Shown here piece after piece: positions 24,238 to 32,117 of a DNA stretch of 64,000 nt. Made by a program: the position numbers and the translations under genes. The notes below the pieces were generated by a model. The model made no database searches. It had not been told where the DNA came from and worked only from the letters and a program-made list of their open reading frames with translations. The stretch comes from Streptomyces eurythermus. Its GTDB lineage: Bacteria; Actinomycetota; Actinomycetes; Streptomycetales; Streptomycetaceae. Location: the NCBI RefSeq assembly GCF_014649115.1, contig NZ_BMSK01000009.1:288268-352267 (forward strand), in the 5' to 3' direction. Within the stretch, counting starts at the first letter, position 1. Each line of letters begins with the position of its first letter.

Positions 24238-25509
24238 ATGAACCGTCTCCGTGTCACCCCCGGACCGATCGTCACCCTCACCGCCCTGTGGCTCGCCACC
24301 CGCGCCCTGATGCTGTGGCTGACCGCGTACAGCGGCGCCTGGCTGCCGGGCGGGAACGCGGTGACCCGGGAGGTGTGGCGGCTGTACCACCACTGGTACG
24401 GCGTGCTCGCGCACGGCTCCTTCCCGGCGCACGACACCCTGTGGCAGTACCCGCCGGGCGCGGGCGCGGTGCTGCTGGCGCCGGGGCTGCTGCCGGGCCT
24501 GACCTACTTCCAGGCGTTCGTGCTGCTCACCCTGGCCGTGGACGCGCTGACCGCGGCGGCGCTGCTGCGCGCGGGCAGCCGGCCCGGCCGCAGTCTGCGC
24601 GGCGCGGCCCTGTGGACCGGCGGCCTGCCGCTGCTGCTGCACCTGCCGCTGGCCCGCTACGACGTCCAGGTCACCGCCCTGGCCGTGCTCTCCCTGCTGG
24701 CCATGGCCCGCTCCCCGCGCGCGGGCGGCGCGCTCGCGGCGCTGGGCGCGCTGGTGAAGGTGTGGCCGGCGCTGGTGCTGCTGGGCACGCCCCGGGGCCG
24801 GCCGGCGCGCGGGGCGTGGCTGTCGGCGGCCTGGACCGGGGCCGGGTGCCTGGCCGTGCTCGCGGTGTTCTTCACCCACCCGCTGTCCTTCCTGCGGGAG
24901 CAGGGCGGCCGGGGCGTGCAGATCGAGTCGCTCGGCGGTACGGCGCTCAATCTGGCCCGGCGTCTCGGCTGGTCCGGCCGGTCCCGCTACCAGTACGGCG
25001 CGGTGGAGCTGGTCGGCCCGCATGTGCGCGCGGTCGCCGTCGCCTCCCTCACGCTGACGGTGCTCTCCTTCGGGCTGCTGGTGCTGTGGCGGGTGCGGGC
25101 CCGGTACTGGAGCGAGGCGACACCGTTCGACGCGGCGCTGAGCGCGGTGCTGCTGTTCACGGTCACCAGCCGGGTCATCAGCCCGCAGTACATGATCTGG
25201 CTGATCGGGCTGGCCGCCGTCTGCCTGACCTCGCGGCACACCGGTCAGCGGCCGGTGGCGGTGCTCGTGCTGGCGGCGTCCGCGCTGAGCACGGTGGCGT
25301 TCCCCATCTACTACCGCGAGGTGATCGACGGCACCTGGGCGGGCTGTCTGCTGATGCTGGCCCGCAACGGGCTGCTGACGGCCGCCGCCGTGCTGTCCTT
25401 CGTACGGCTGTGGCGGTCCGCGCGCCCGCCGGCCGGCGCGGCCGGGCCCACGACGCGGCCCCGGCCCGACTCCGACCGCCTCCCGGACCGGGCACTGAGC
25501 GCGTCGTAG
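24238..25509 (+). CDS. GT-C membrane glycosyltransferase, GT87-like
   Basis: A 423-residue polytopic membrane protein resembling the GT87 mannosyltransferase family: about 10 helices, an early external loop with HHWYGVLAHGSFPAHDTLWQYPPGAG, and later VISPQYMIWL, which matches the conserved SPQY(M/L)xWL pattern of this family. It would transfer a sugar from a polyprenyl-phosphate donor to an extracytoplasmic acceptor. ATG 24238 was taken; a GTG precedes it directly, and there is no clear ribosome binding site. It is divergent from the GT39-like gene (90-base spacer with gtatc-agcagg-gatac inverted repeat at ~24193-24208). The setting in a glycopolymer region supports a decorating role. Confidence 0.85.
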   Translation: MNRLRVTPGPIVTLTALWLATRALMLWLTAYSGAWLPGGNAVTREVWRLYHHWYGVLAHGSFPAHDTLWQYPPGAGAVLLAPGLLPGLTYFQAFVLLTLAVDALTAAALLRAGSRPGRSLRGAALWTGGLPLLLHLPLARYDVQVTALAVLSLLAMARSPRAGGALAALGALVKVWPALVLLGTPRGRPARGAWLSAAWTGAGCLAVLAVFFTHPLSFLREQGGRGVQIESLGGTALNLARRLGWSGRSRYQYGAVELVGPHVRAVAVASLTLTVLSFGLLVLWRVRARYWSEATPFDAALSAVLLFTVTSRVISPQYMIWLIGLAAVCLTSRHTGQRPVAVLVLAASALSTVAFPIYYREVIDGTWAGCLLMLARNGLLTAAAVLSFVRLWRSARPPAGAAGPTTRPRPDSDRLPDRALSAS

Positions 25510-25672
25510 CGGGGAACCCAAGGGGCCTCAGGGGACCTCACTTGCATTACCCCGCGTCTGCAATTATTGTCGACGACAGTTAAAAGCGCCCGCAATCAAA
25601 GGGTCGCTCGTCACTCCACCCGAGTGCCGTTGCGGCCCGGGCGTGGAGAAATCGATCGAAAAGGCACCCCCC

Positions 25673-26683
25673 ATGTCACTGAAGGACCTCCTTCCCGGCC
25701 GTCTCGGCTTCGGCACCGCCCCGCTGGGCAACATGTTCCGCGCGATCCCCGACGACGAGGCCCGCGCCACCGTCGAGGCCGCCTGGGACCAGGGCATCCG
25801 CTACTACGACACCGCCCCCTTCTACGGCGCCGGCCTCGCCGAGGAACGCCTCGGCCAGGTCCTGTCGACCAAGCCCCGCGACGAGTACGTCCTGTCCACC
25901 AAGGTCGGCCGCGTCATCCTCGACGAGATCGAGACCGACGTCCCCGACTTCGGCGAGAAGGGCGGCCTCTTCGAGCACGGCAACCCCAACAAGATCCTCC
26001 ACGAGTGGACCGCCGACGCCACCGAGCGCTCCATCGAGGGCAGCCTCAAGCGTCTGGGCGTCGACCGGCTCGACATCGTCTGGGTCCACGACATCGCCCA
26101 GGACTTCCACGGCGACGCCTGGATCCAGAAGTTCGAAGAGGCCCGCACCGGCGCCTTCCGCGTCCTGTCCCGCCTGCGTGACGAGGGCGTCATCAAGGCA
26201 TGGGGCCTGGGCGTCAACAAGACCGAGCCCATCGAGCTGACCCTCGCGCTGGACGAGCCGCGGCCCGACGGTTTCCTCCTCGCCGGCCGCTACACCCTCC
26301 TCGACCACGAGCACGCCCTCCAGCGCCTGCTGCCCATGGCCCAGGAGCAGGGCGTGGAGATGGTCGTCGGCGGCCCCTACAGCTCCGGCATCCTCGCCGG
26401 CGGCAGCCACTTCGAGTACCAGCAGGCCCCGCCGGAGATCATCGAGAAGGTCTCCCGCATCAAGGCCCTCGCCGACAAGCACGGCGTCAGCATCAAGGCC
26501 GCCGCCCTGCAGTTCTCCCTCGCCCACCCGGTGTCCGCCGCGGTCATCCCCGGGGCCACCCGCCCCAGCCGGATCGCCGAGGACCTCTCCGCCCTGAACG
26601 AGACCGTCCCGGCCGCGTTCTGGCACGACCTGCGCGCCGCCGGCCTGGTCAGCCCCGCCGCGCCGCTGCCCGACGCCGCCTGA
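25673..26683 (+). CDS. Aldo/keto reductase
   Basis: NADPH-dependent oxidoreductase with a TIM barrel, 336 residues. The catalytic tetrad is visible: Asp46 and Tyr51 in YYDTAPFYG, Lys77 in LSTKVG, His139 in WVHDI. It most resembles the aldose/fucose dehydrogenase branch (starts GRLGFGTAPLGN; ends SAAVIPGATRPSRI). ATG 25673 is preferred because aaagg lies about 9 bases before it; an upstream in-frame GTG at 25643 has no ribosome binding site. The SRPBCC gene follows after 47 bases on the same strand and a TetR regulator converges from downstream. Codon usage is more C-ending than in neighbours, suggesting strong expression. Substrate unknown. Confidence 0.92.
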   Translation: MSLKDLLPGRLGFGTAPLGNMFRAIPDDEARATVEAAWDQGIRYYDTAPFYGAGLAEERLGQVLSTKPRDEYVLSTKVGRVILDEIETDVPDFGEKGGLFEHGNPNKILHEWTADATERSIEGSLKRLGVDRLDIVWVHDIAQDFHGDAWIQKFEEARTGAFRVLSRLRDEGVIKAWGLGVNKTEPIELTLALDEPRPDGFLLAGRYTLLDHEHALQRLLPMAQEQGVEMVVGGPYSSGILAGGSHFEYQQAPPEIIEKVSRIKALADKHGVSIKAAALQFSLAHPVSAAVIPGATRPSRIAEDLSALNETVPAAFWHDLRAAGLVSPAAPLPDAA

Positions 26684-26730
26684 TCACGCACACACCCACC
26701 CCCCACACGGCAAGACCCAGGAGCAAGACC

Positions 26731-27150
26731 ATGGCTTCGACTTCCGTCAGCCGCACCGTCCCCGCCTCGCCCGAGAAGGTCTGGAGCCTCATAGGCGGCT
26801 TCGACGCCCTGCCCGACTGGCTCCCCTACATCCCCGAGAGCACCGCGCTCGAAGGCGGCCGGGTACGCCGGCTGAAGAACCCCGAGGGCGAGGTCATCAT
26901 CGAGCGCCTCGTGGACTTCAACGAGGCGGAGCGGCACTACAGCTACGCCATCCTCCAGGCCCCGTTCCCCGTCAACGGCTACGTCTCCACCCTCCGCGTC
27001 CACGCGATCCCGGGTCAGGAGGACGCCGCCGAGGTCCAGTGGTCCGGCCGCTTCAACCCCGACGGCGCCACCGAGGACGAGGTCGTCGACCTCTTCACCG
27101 GCATCTACCGCGACGGCCTCGAGGCCCTCCACAAGACCCTCGCCGCCTGA
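26731..27150 (+). CDS. SRPBCC (START/Bet v1-fold) family protein
   Basis: A 139-residue single-domain protein of the helix-grip superfamily that binds hydrophobic ligands. Visible hallmarks are the start VSRTVPASPEKVWSLIGGF, the W in LPDWLPYI, and the end TGIYRDGLEALHKTL, the long C-terminal helix that closes the pocket. ATG 26731 follows caggag at a good distance. It sits 47 bases after the aldo/keto reductase and probably shares its transcript. Many actinobacterial relatives accompany small-molecule oxidoreductases, but the ligand cannot be read from the sequence. Confidence 0.88.
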   Translation: MASTSVSRTVPASPEKVWSLIGGFDALPDWLPYIPESTALEGGRVRRLKNPEGEVIIERLVDFNEAERHYSYAILQAPFPVNGYVSTLRVHAIPGQEDAAEVQWSGRFNPDGATEDEVVDLFTGIYRDGLEALHKTLAA

Positions 27151-27252
27151 CCCCAGGCCGGACCGCACCGCCCCGGACGCGCACCCGCGTGCCGGGGCCG
27201 CGGTGTGCCCGGGCCCGGAGGCCGGTCCGGCCCGCTCACCGGCGGCCGTCCG

Positions 27253-27888
27253 TCACAGCGCCCTGAGGGCCGCCGCCGTGGCCCGGGCCAGCTTCTCCAG
27301 GTAGCCCTTCGGCGGCTTCGGGGCGCGGATCACCACCGAGCGCCAGTACAGCGGGCCGGAGATCAGGTCGAGGGCCAGTTCCGGGTCCACCCCGGCGCGC
27401 AGTTCGCCCCGCTGTTCCGCCGCCGCCACGATCCGGCTGGCCACGCCCTCCTGACCGTCCCGCAGGGCCTTCTGGAAGGCCTGGGCGAGATCGGGGTTGC
27501 GGGCCGCCTCGGCCTGGAGGTCGGGGATGACCTGGGACGCGACCGGGTGGCGCAGGGCGCGGGACGTGACCTCGTACAGCAGGCGCAGGTCGCCCTCCAG
27601 GGAGCCGGTGTCGGGCACCGGGAAGCCGGTCACCGCCATCGCGGAGACCACGTCCAGGACCAGGTGGAGCTTGGAACGCCAGCGCCGGTACACCGCCGTC
27701 TTGCCGACGCCGGCCCGGCGGGCGATGCCCTCGATGGACACGCGGGCGTAGCCGACGGCGGCCAGCTCCTCGAAGACCGCCGTCCGGATGGCCTCGGTCA
27801 CGTCCTCCCGGAGCACGGCGGCCCCGGCGGGCGCGCGGCGGCGCGGACGCGCCGGCGGCTCGTCGGCGGAGGCGGCGTTCGTCGTCAT
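27253..27888 (-). CDS. TetR-family transcriptional regulator
   Basis: A 211-residue repressor-type protein. The DNA-binding domain (~30-75) is clear: VSIEGIARRAGVGKTAVYRRW. The C-terminal domain is of the TetR_C_11-like kind, with LDLISGPLYWRSVV near the end. ATG 27888 is used; another in-frame ATG at 27900 would add four residues, and neither has a strong ribosome binding site. It converges with the SRPBCC gene and is divergent from the TagG-like exporter gene, so either could be a target. An imperfect inverted repeat (gaaacg-gttg-cgttcc, 27914-27929) upstream of its start is a candidate autoregulatory site. Confidence 0.92.
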   Translation of the reverse strand: MTTNAASADEPPARPRRRAPAGAAVLREDVTEAIRTAVFEELAAVGYARVSIEGIARRAGVGKTAVYRRWRSKLHLVLDVVSAMAVTGFPVPDTGSLEGDLRLLYEVTSRALRHPVASQVIPDLQAEAARNPDLAQAFQKALRDGQEGVASRIVAAAEQRGELRAGVDPELALDLISGPLYWRSVVIRAPKPPKGYLEKLARATAAALRAL

Positions 27889-28087
27889 ACCGCACAGCAT
27901 AGGCCGTGACGACGAAACGGTTGCGTTCCGACGTGCGCTGCCCTACGCTCACGTTGCGACGATACGGTCCCGTCCCGACGTAAGAGCACGTGAAGAGAAA
28001 CGTAAGGAAACGCCGGCCGACGGGCACCGCGGCGCTCCCGGCGCGAGCCGGGCGCGGCATCCCCTCCCCCGAGCGAAAGCAGCGGAT

Positions 28088-29002
28088 GTGAGTCAGGTCC
28101 TCGACACACCGCCCCCCACCCGGGCCCCGGCCGACGGCGATCTCGCGGCGCTCGCGGCCCGGCACGGCCTGTCGGTCAGCGGCGCCCGCCCCTCCCTGCC
28201 GCAGTACGTCCGCCAGCTGTGGGCCCGCCGCCACTTCATCAGCGCCTTCGCCACCGCCAAGCTCACCGCGCAGTACAGCCAGGCGAAGCTCGGCCAGGTC
28301 TGGCAGGTCATGACCCCGCTGCTGAACGCGGCGGTCTACTACTTCATCTTCGGCGTGCTGCTCGGCACCAAGCAGAACGTCGCGGACTACGTGCCGTTCC
28401 TGGTCACCGGCATCTTCGTGTGGACGTTCACACAAAGCTCGATCATGGCGGGCACCCGGGCGATCTCCGGCAACCTCGGCCTGGTGCGGGCCCTGCACTT
28501 CCCGCGCGCCGCCCTGCCGATCTCCTTCGCCCTCCAGCAGCTCCAGCAGCTGCTGTTCTCGATGTGCGCGCTGGCCGTCATCCTGCTCTGCTTCGGCGTG
28601 CCGGTCGCCGCCTCCTGGCTGCTGGCCGTCCCCGCGCTCGTCCTGCAGTTCACCTTCAACGCGGGCGTCTCCATGATCATGGCGCGGCTGGGCGCCAAGA
28701 CCCCGGACATCGCCCAGCTGATGCCCTTCGTGCTGCGCACCTGGATGTACGTGTCCGGCGTGATGTGGAGCATCGACAAGATCGCCGAGCACGACGATCT
28801 GCCGCGTCTCGTCACGGTTCTGCTACAGATCAACCCGGCCGCCGTCTACATCGACCTGATGCGGTTCGCGCTGATCGACAGCTTCCAGGCGCACCAACTT
28901 CCCCCGCACGTCTGGGCGGCGGCGGTCGGCTGGGCCCTGCTCGCCGGCGTCGGCGGCTTCATCTACTTCTGGAAGGCTGAGGAGACGTACGGCCGTGGCT
29001 GA
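28088..29002 (+). CDS. Polysaccharide/teichoic acid ABC exporter permease (TagG-like)
   Basis: ABC-2 type membrane subunit, 304 residues with six helices: a cytoplasmic amphipathic N-terminus (ARRHFISAFATAKLTAQYSQAKLGQVWQ region), VYYFIFGVLLG, FVWTFTQSSI, then further helices ending VGGFIYFWKAEETYGRG. The W-x(n)-P pattern near the first helix is typical of TagG/Wzm-type exporters. The start is the GTG at 28088. The ATPase gene begins 8 bases before its stop, so the two are translationally coupled. With TagH it would flip the undecaprenyl-linked polymer made by the neighbouring fused transferases. Confidence 0.92.
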   Translation: MSQVLDTPPPTRAPADGDLAALAARHGLSVSGARPSLPQYVRQLWARRHFISAFATAKLTAQYSQAKLGQVWQVMTPLLNAAVYYFIFGVLLGTKQNVADYVPFLVTGIFVWTFTQSSIMAGTRAISGNLGLVRALHFPRAALPISFALQQLQQLLFSMCALAVILLCFGVPVAASWLLAVPALVLQFTFNAGVSMIMARLGAKTPDIAQLMPFVLRTWMYVSGVMWSIDKIAEHDDLPRLVTVLLQINPAAVYIDLMRFALIDSFQAHQLPPHVWAAAVGWALLAGVGGFIYFWKAEETYGRG

Positions 29003-29801
29003 GCACACCACCGAGAAGGTCCCCACCGTCGTCGCCGACCGCGTCGACATCGTCTACCGGGTCAACGGCACCGGCGCGGGCCGCGGTTCCGCCACCGCCG
29101 CCCTCAACCGCATCCTGCGCCGGGGGCAGGCCGAGAAGGCGGCCGGCGTGCGCCGGGTGCACGCGGTGAAGAAGGTGTCGTTCGTCGCCTACAAGGGCGA
29201 GGCGATCGGGCTCATCGGCACCAACGGCTCCGGGAAATCGACCCTGTTGAAGGCGGTCGCGGGCCTGCTCCCGGTGGAGAGCGGGCACATCCACACCGAC
29301 GGCCAGCCGTCCCTGCTGGGCGTGAACGCGGCCCTGATGAACGACCTCACCGGCGAGCGGAACGTGTACCTCGGCGGCCTGGCCATGGGCATGTCCCGGG
29401 AGCAGATCAAGGAGCGCTACCAGGACATCGTCGACTTCTCCGGCATCAACGAGAAGGGCGACTTCATCACCCTGCCCATGCGCACGTACTCTTCCGGCAT
29501 GGCCGCACGGCTGCGCTTCTCCATCGCGGCCGCCAAGGACCACGACGTGCTGCTCATCGACGAGGCGCTGGCCACCGGTGACCGTTCCTTCCAGCGGCGT
29601 TCGGAGGAGCGGATCCGCGAACTGCGCAAGCGCGCCGGCACGGTCTTCCTGGTCAGCCACAACAACAAGTCGATCCGCGACACCTGCGAGCGGGTCCTCT
29701 GGCTGGAGCGCGGTGAACTGCGCATGGACGGACCGACGGAGGAGGTCATGAAGGAGTACGAGGCCTTCACCGGCGAGAGGAAACCGGCGGCGAAGGCGTA
29801 G
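28995..29801 (+). CDS. Polysaccharide/teichoic acid ABC exporter ATPase (TagH-like)
   Basis: ABC ATPase of 268 residues. Walker A GTNGSGKST, signature SSGMAARLRFSIA, Walker B DVLLIDEALATGD and the switch His in LVSHNNKSI are present. The N-terminal extension with VYRVNGTGAGRG and the SGxxAR signature are typical of TagH/KpsT/Wzt exporters of wall polymers. It is short, ending soon after the ATPase core (MKEYEAFTGE), so it has no carbohydrate-binding C-terminal domain as in O-antigen Wzt. The GTG start overlaps the permease gene by 8 bases and has gaggag before it. The next polymerase gene starts about 110 bases later, after a conspicuously AT-rich block. Confidence 0.94.
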   Translation: MAEHTTEKVPTVVADRVDIVYRVNGTGAGRGSATAALNRILRRGQAEKAAGVRRVHAVKKVSFVAYKGEAIGLIGTNGSGKSTLLKAVAGLLPVESGHIHTDGQPSLLGVNAALMNDLTGERNVYLGGLAMGMSREQIKERYQDIVDFSGINEKGDFITLPMRTYSSGMAARLRFSIAAAKDHDVLLIDEALATGDRSFQRRSEERIRELRKRAGTVFLVSHNNKSIRDTCERVLWLERGELRMDGPTEEVMKEYEAFTGERKPAAKA

Positions 29802-29829
29802 GTCGCGGCCTCCCGGCGGACACGGCACC

Positions 29830-29880
29830 GGCATGAACCGTTTTATAGGACCTTTATATGACGTTGTGAAAGATGTGCCG
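29830..29880 (+). promoter_or_regulatory. AT-rich block, probable promoter of the TagF/TarS-like pair
   Basis: gaaccgttttatagg and ctttatatgacg stand out in this GC-rich sequence, 40-80 bases before the start at 29910. Position and composition suggest a promoter independent of the exporter genes; I cannot assign a sigma factor. Confidence 0.4.
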
Positions 29881-29909
29881 GACATACCCAGCCTAAGGAG
29901 TCCACCGCG

Positions 29910-32117
29910 ATGCCCCAGTTGAGCGTGATCGTCTATGGGTCGAACGCCCAGGGGCATCTCACCGAACTTCTGGACTCTTTGACGGCCCATCCGCCGCCCG
30001 GCACCGAGGTGGTCGTCGCCGCCGTCGGCGACTGGGCGCGGGAGACGGCCGAGGGCCACGCGCCCGGGGTGATCGTCGTACCGCTGCCGGACGGCACGGG
30101 TGACGCGGAGGCGCGCGCCGCCGGTGCCGCCCGGGCCTCCGGCCACTGGCTGCACTTCGTCCACGCCAAGGACGGCCTCCCGGCCGGCGGGCCCCGGCTG
30201 ATCGCCGAGCGCACCGCCGAACTGGACACCCCGGACGGCACGGCCCCCGTCGACGTGCTCCTGTTCGACCACGTGAGCACGGACTGGCAGGGCGCCGGCA
30301 GACCCTCCGCCGACGGCCGCCGACTGGCCGCCGCCGGCCGGGCCCCCCGCCCCCTGGACGAGGCCGCCGACCTGCTGCGGCTCACCCCGCTGCTCGGCAA
30401 CCGCGCCCTGCGCACCGCCTTCTGGCGGGCCCACGAGGAGCTGCACACCGACGCCGACGAGCCGCGCGCCGCCCACGCCGCCCTGCTGGCCGCCGGCCGG
30501 GTCGCCTGCCTGACCCAGGTCGCGTACGAACACCGCCTGCCGCGCCCGCAGAGCCTGCCGCCCCGCGCCCCCGAGGACCGGTTCGCGCTCATCGACCGGT
30601 ACGAGTCGCTGTTCCCGCTCGCCGGGGACCGCCGCGCCACCCACGCGGTGCTGTACGACCTGATGGTGCGTGACCTGGTCACCACCTTCGCCCGCGAGGA
30701 CCTGCCCGATCAGGTGGCCCGCGAGTTCTTCCGCCGTGCCTCGCTGGCCGCGGTCCGCCGGCGCCCCGAGCACCACCAGCGCCCGGCCGGCCTGGACGGC
30801 ATACGGCACGCGCTGCTGGAAGAGGGCGCCTACACCCGGTACCGCGCGCTCCAGGCCGCCAACCGCACCCGCCGCGCCGCCCGCGCGACCCTGCGCACCC
30901 GCAAGCGGCAGCTGGGCACCAAGGTCCGCGACCAGCAGTACCGGCGCGCGCTGAGCCGCCCGGTCAACCCCGACCTCGCCGTGTTCGCCGCCTACTGGAA
31001 CCGCGGGGTGGCCTGCAACCCGGCCGCGATCGCCGCCAAGCTCGGCGAACTCGCCCCGCACATACGCCCCGTGTGGACGGTGAGCAAGAAGAACGCGGCC
31101 CTGCTGCCGCCCGGCACCGACCATGTGATCCCCGGCTCCCGCCGCTACTGGGAGACCATGGCCACCGCCAAGTACCTGACGAACAACGTCAACTTCCCCA
31201 ACGCGGTGGTCAAGCGCCCCGACGCGATCCACCTCCAGACCCACCACGGCACCCCGCTCAAGCGGATGGGCATGGACCAGCGGGACTACCCGGCCGCCGC
31301 CCAGGGCCTGGACTTCGCCGCGCTGATGGCCCGCGTCGACCGCTGGGACTACAGCCTCAGCGCCAACAGCCACAGCACCCGCATGTGGGAGCGCGCCTAC
31401 CCGTCCCGCTACACCTCGCTGGACTACGGCTATCCGCGCAACGACGTCTACTACACGGCCACCGCCGCCGACGTCCGCGCCGCCCGCGAGCGCCTCGGCA
31501 TCGCCCCCGGGCAGACGGCCGTGCTGTACGCGCCCACGCACCGCGACTACGAGGCCGGCTTCACCCCCCGCCTCGACCTGGCCGCCCTCGCCGACCGCCT
31601 CGGCGAGAACACCGTCCTGCTCGTCCGCGCCCACTACTTCTACGGCGCCGCCGCCCAGCCGACCGCGCTGCGCCGCTCCGGCCGGATCATCGACGTCTCC
31701 GTCTACGACCCCGTCGAGGAGCTGTGCCTGGCCGCCGACGCCCTGGTCACCGACTACTCGTCGATCATGTTCGACTACGCCAACCTGGACCGGCCGATCG
31801 TGGTCTACGCCGACGACTGGGAGACCTACCGCACCACCCGCGGTGTCTACTTCGACCTGATGGCCGACCACCCCGGGCAGGTCGCGCGCACCCAGGAGGA
31901 GCTGACGGAGATCTTCCGCTCCGGCGCCTGGCGCGACGAGTGCGCGGCCAAGGCGCGGGCCGCGTTCCGCCGGCGGTTCTGCGAGTACGACGACGGACGC
32001 GCCGCCGAACGGGTCGTACGGCGGGTGTTCCTCGGCGAGCCGGAGGAGGCGCTGCCCCCGGTCCTGCCCGTCGAGCGGCGCACCCCTGCCCCGACGCCCG
32101 AGGAGGCCACCGCATGA
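29910..32117 (+). CDS. CDP-glycerol-type glycerophosphotransferase with degenerate GT2 domain
   Basis: A 735-residue third member of the fused family. The C-terminal TagF-like domain (~350-715) is intact: AYWNRGVACNPAAI, QTHHGTPLKRMG, YAPTHRDY, RAHYFYG and TDYSSIMFDYANLDRP. The N-terminal GT-A domain is recognisable only by its start (LSVIVYGS) and layout: the metal-binding Asp motif is replaced by FVHAKDGL and the nucleotide-binding loop is lost, so it is probably inactive as a glycosyltransferase and serves a structural or acceptor-binding role. aaggag precedes the ATG. The next gene overlaps in ATGA, so it is co-translated with a TarS-like glycosyltransferase. Probably a primer or polymerase enzyme of wall polymer synthesis. 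Confidence 0.87.
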   Translation: MPQLSVIVYGSNAQGHLTELLDSLTAHPPPGTEVVVAAVGDWARETAEGHAPGVIVVPLPDGTGDAEARAAGAARASGHWLHFVHAKDGLPAGGPRLIAERTAELDTPDGTAPVDVLLFDHVSTDWQGAGRPSADGRRLAAAGRAPRPLDEAADLLRLTPLLGNRALRTAFWRAHEELHTDADEPRAAHAALLAAGRVACLTQVAYEHRLPRPQSLPPRAPEDRFALIDRYESLFPLAGDRRATHAVLYDLMVRDLVTTFAREDLPDQVAREFFRRASLAAVRRRPEHHQRPAGLDGIRHALLEEGAYTRYRALQAANRTRRAARATLRTRKRQLGTKVRDQQYRRALSRPVNPDLAVFAAYWNRGVACNPAAIAAKLGELAPHIRPVWTVSKKNAALLPPGTDHVIPGSRRYWETMATAKYLTNNVNFPNAVVKRPDAIHLQTHHGTPLKRMGMDQRDYPAAAQGLDFAALMARVDRWDYSLSANSHSTRMWERAYPSRYTSLDYGYPRNDVYYTATAADVRAARERLGIAPGQTAVLYAPTHRDYEAGFTPRLDLAALADRLGENTVLLVRAHYFYGAAAQPTALRRSGRIIDVSVYDPVEELCLAADALVTDYSSIMFDYANLDRPIVVYADDWETYRTTRGVYFDLMADHPGQVARTQEELTEIFRSGAWRDECAAKARAAFRRRFCEYDDGRAAERVVRRVFLGEPEEALPPVLPVERRTPAPTPEEATA

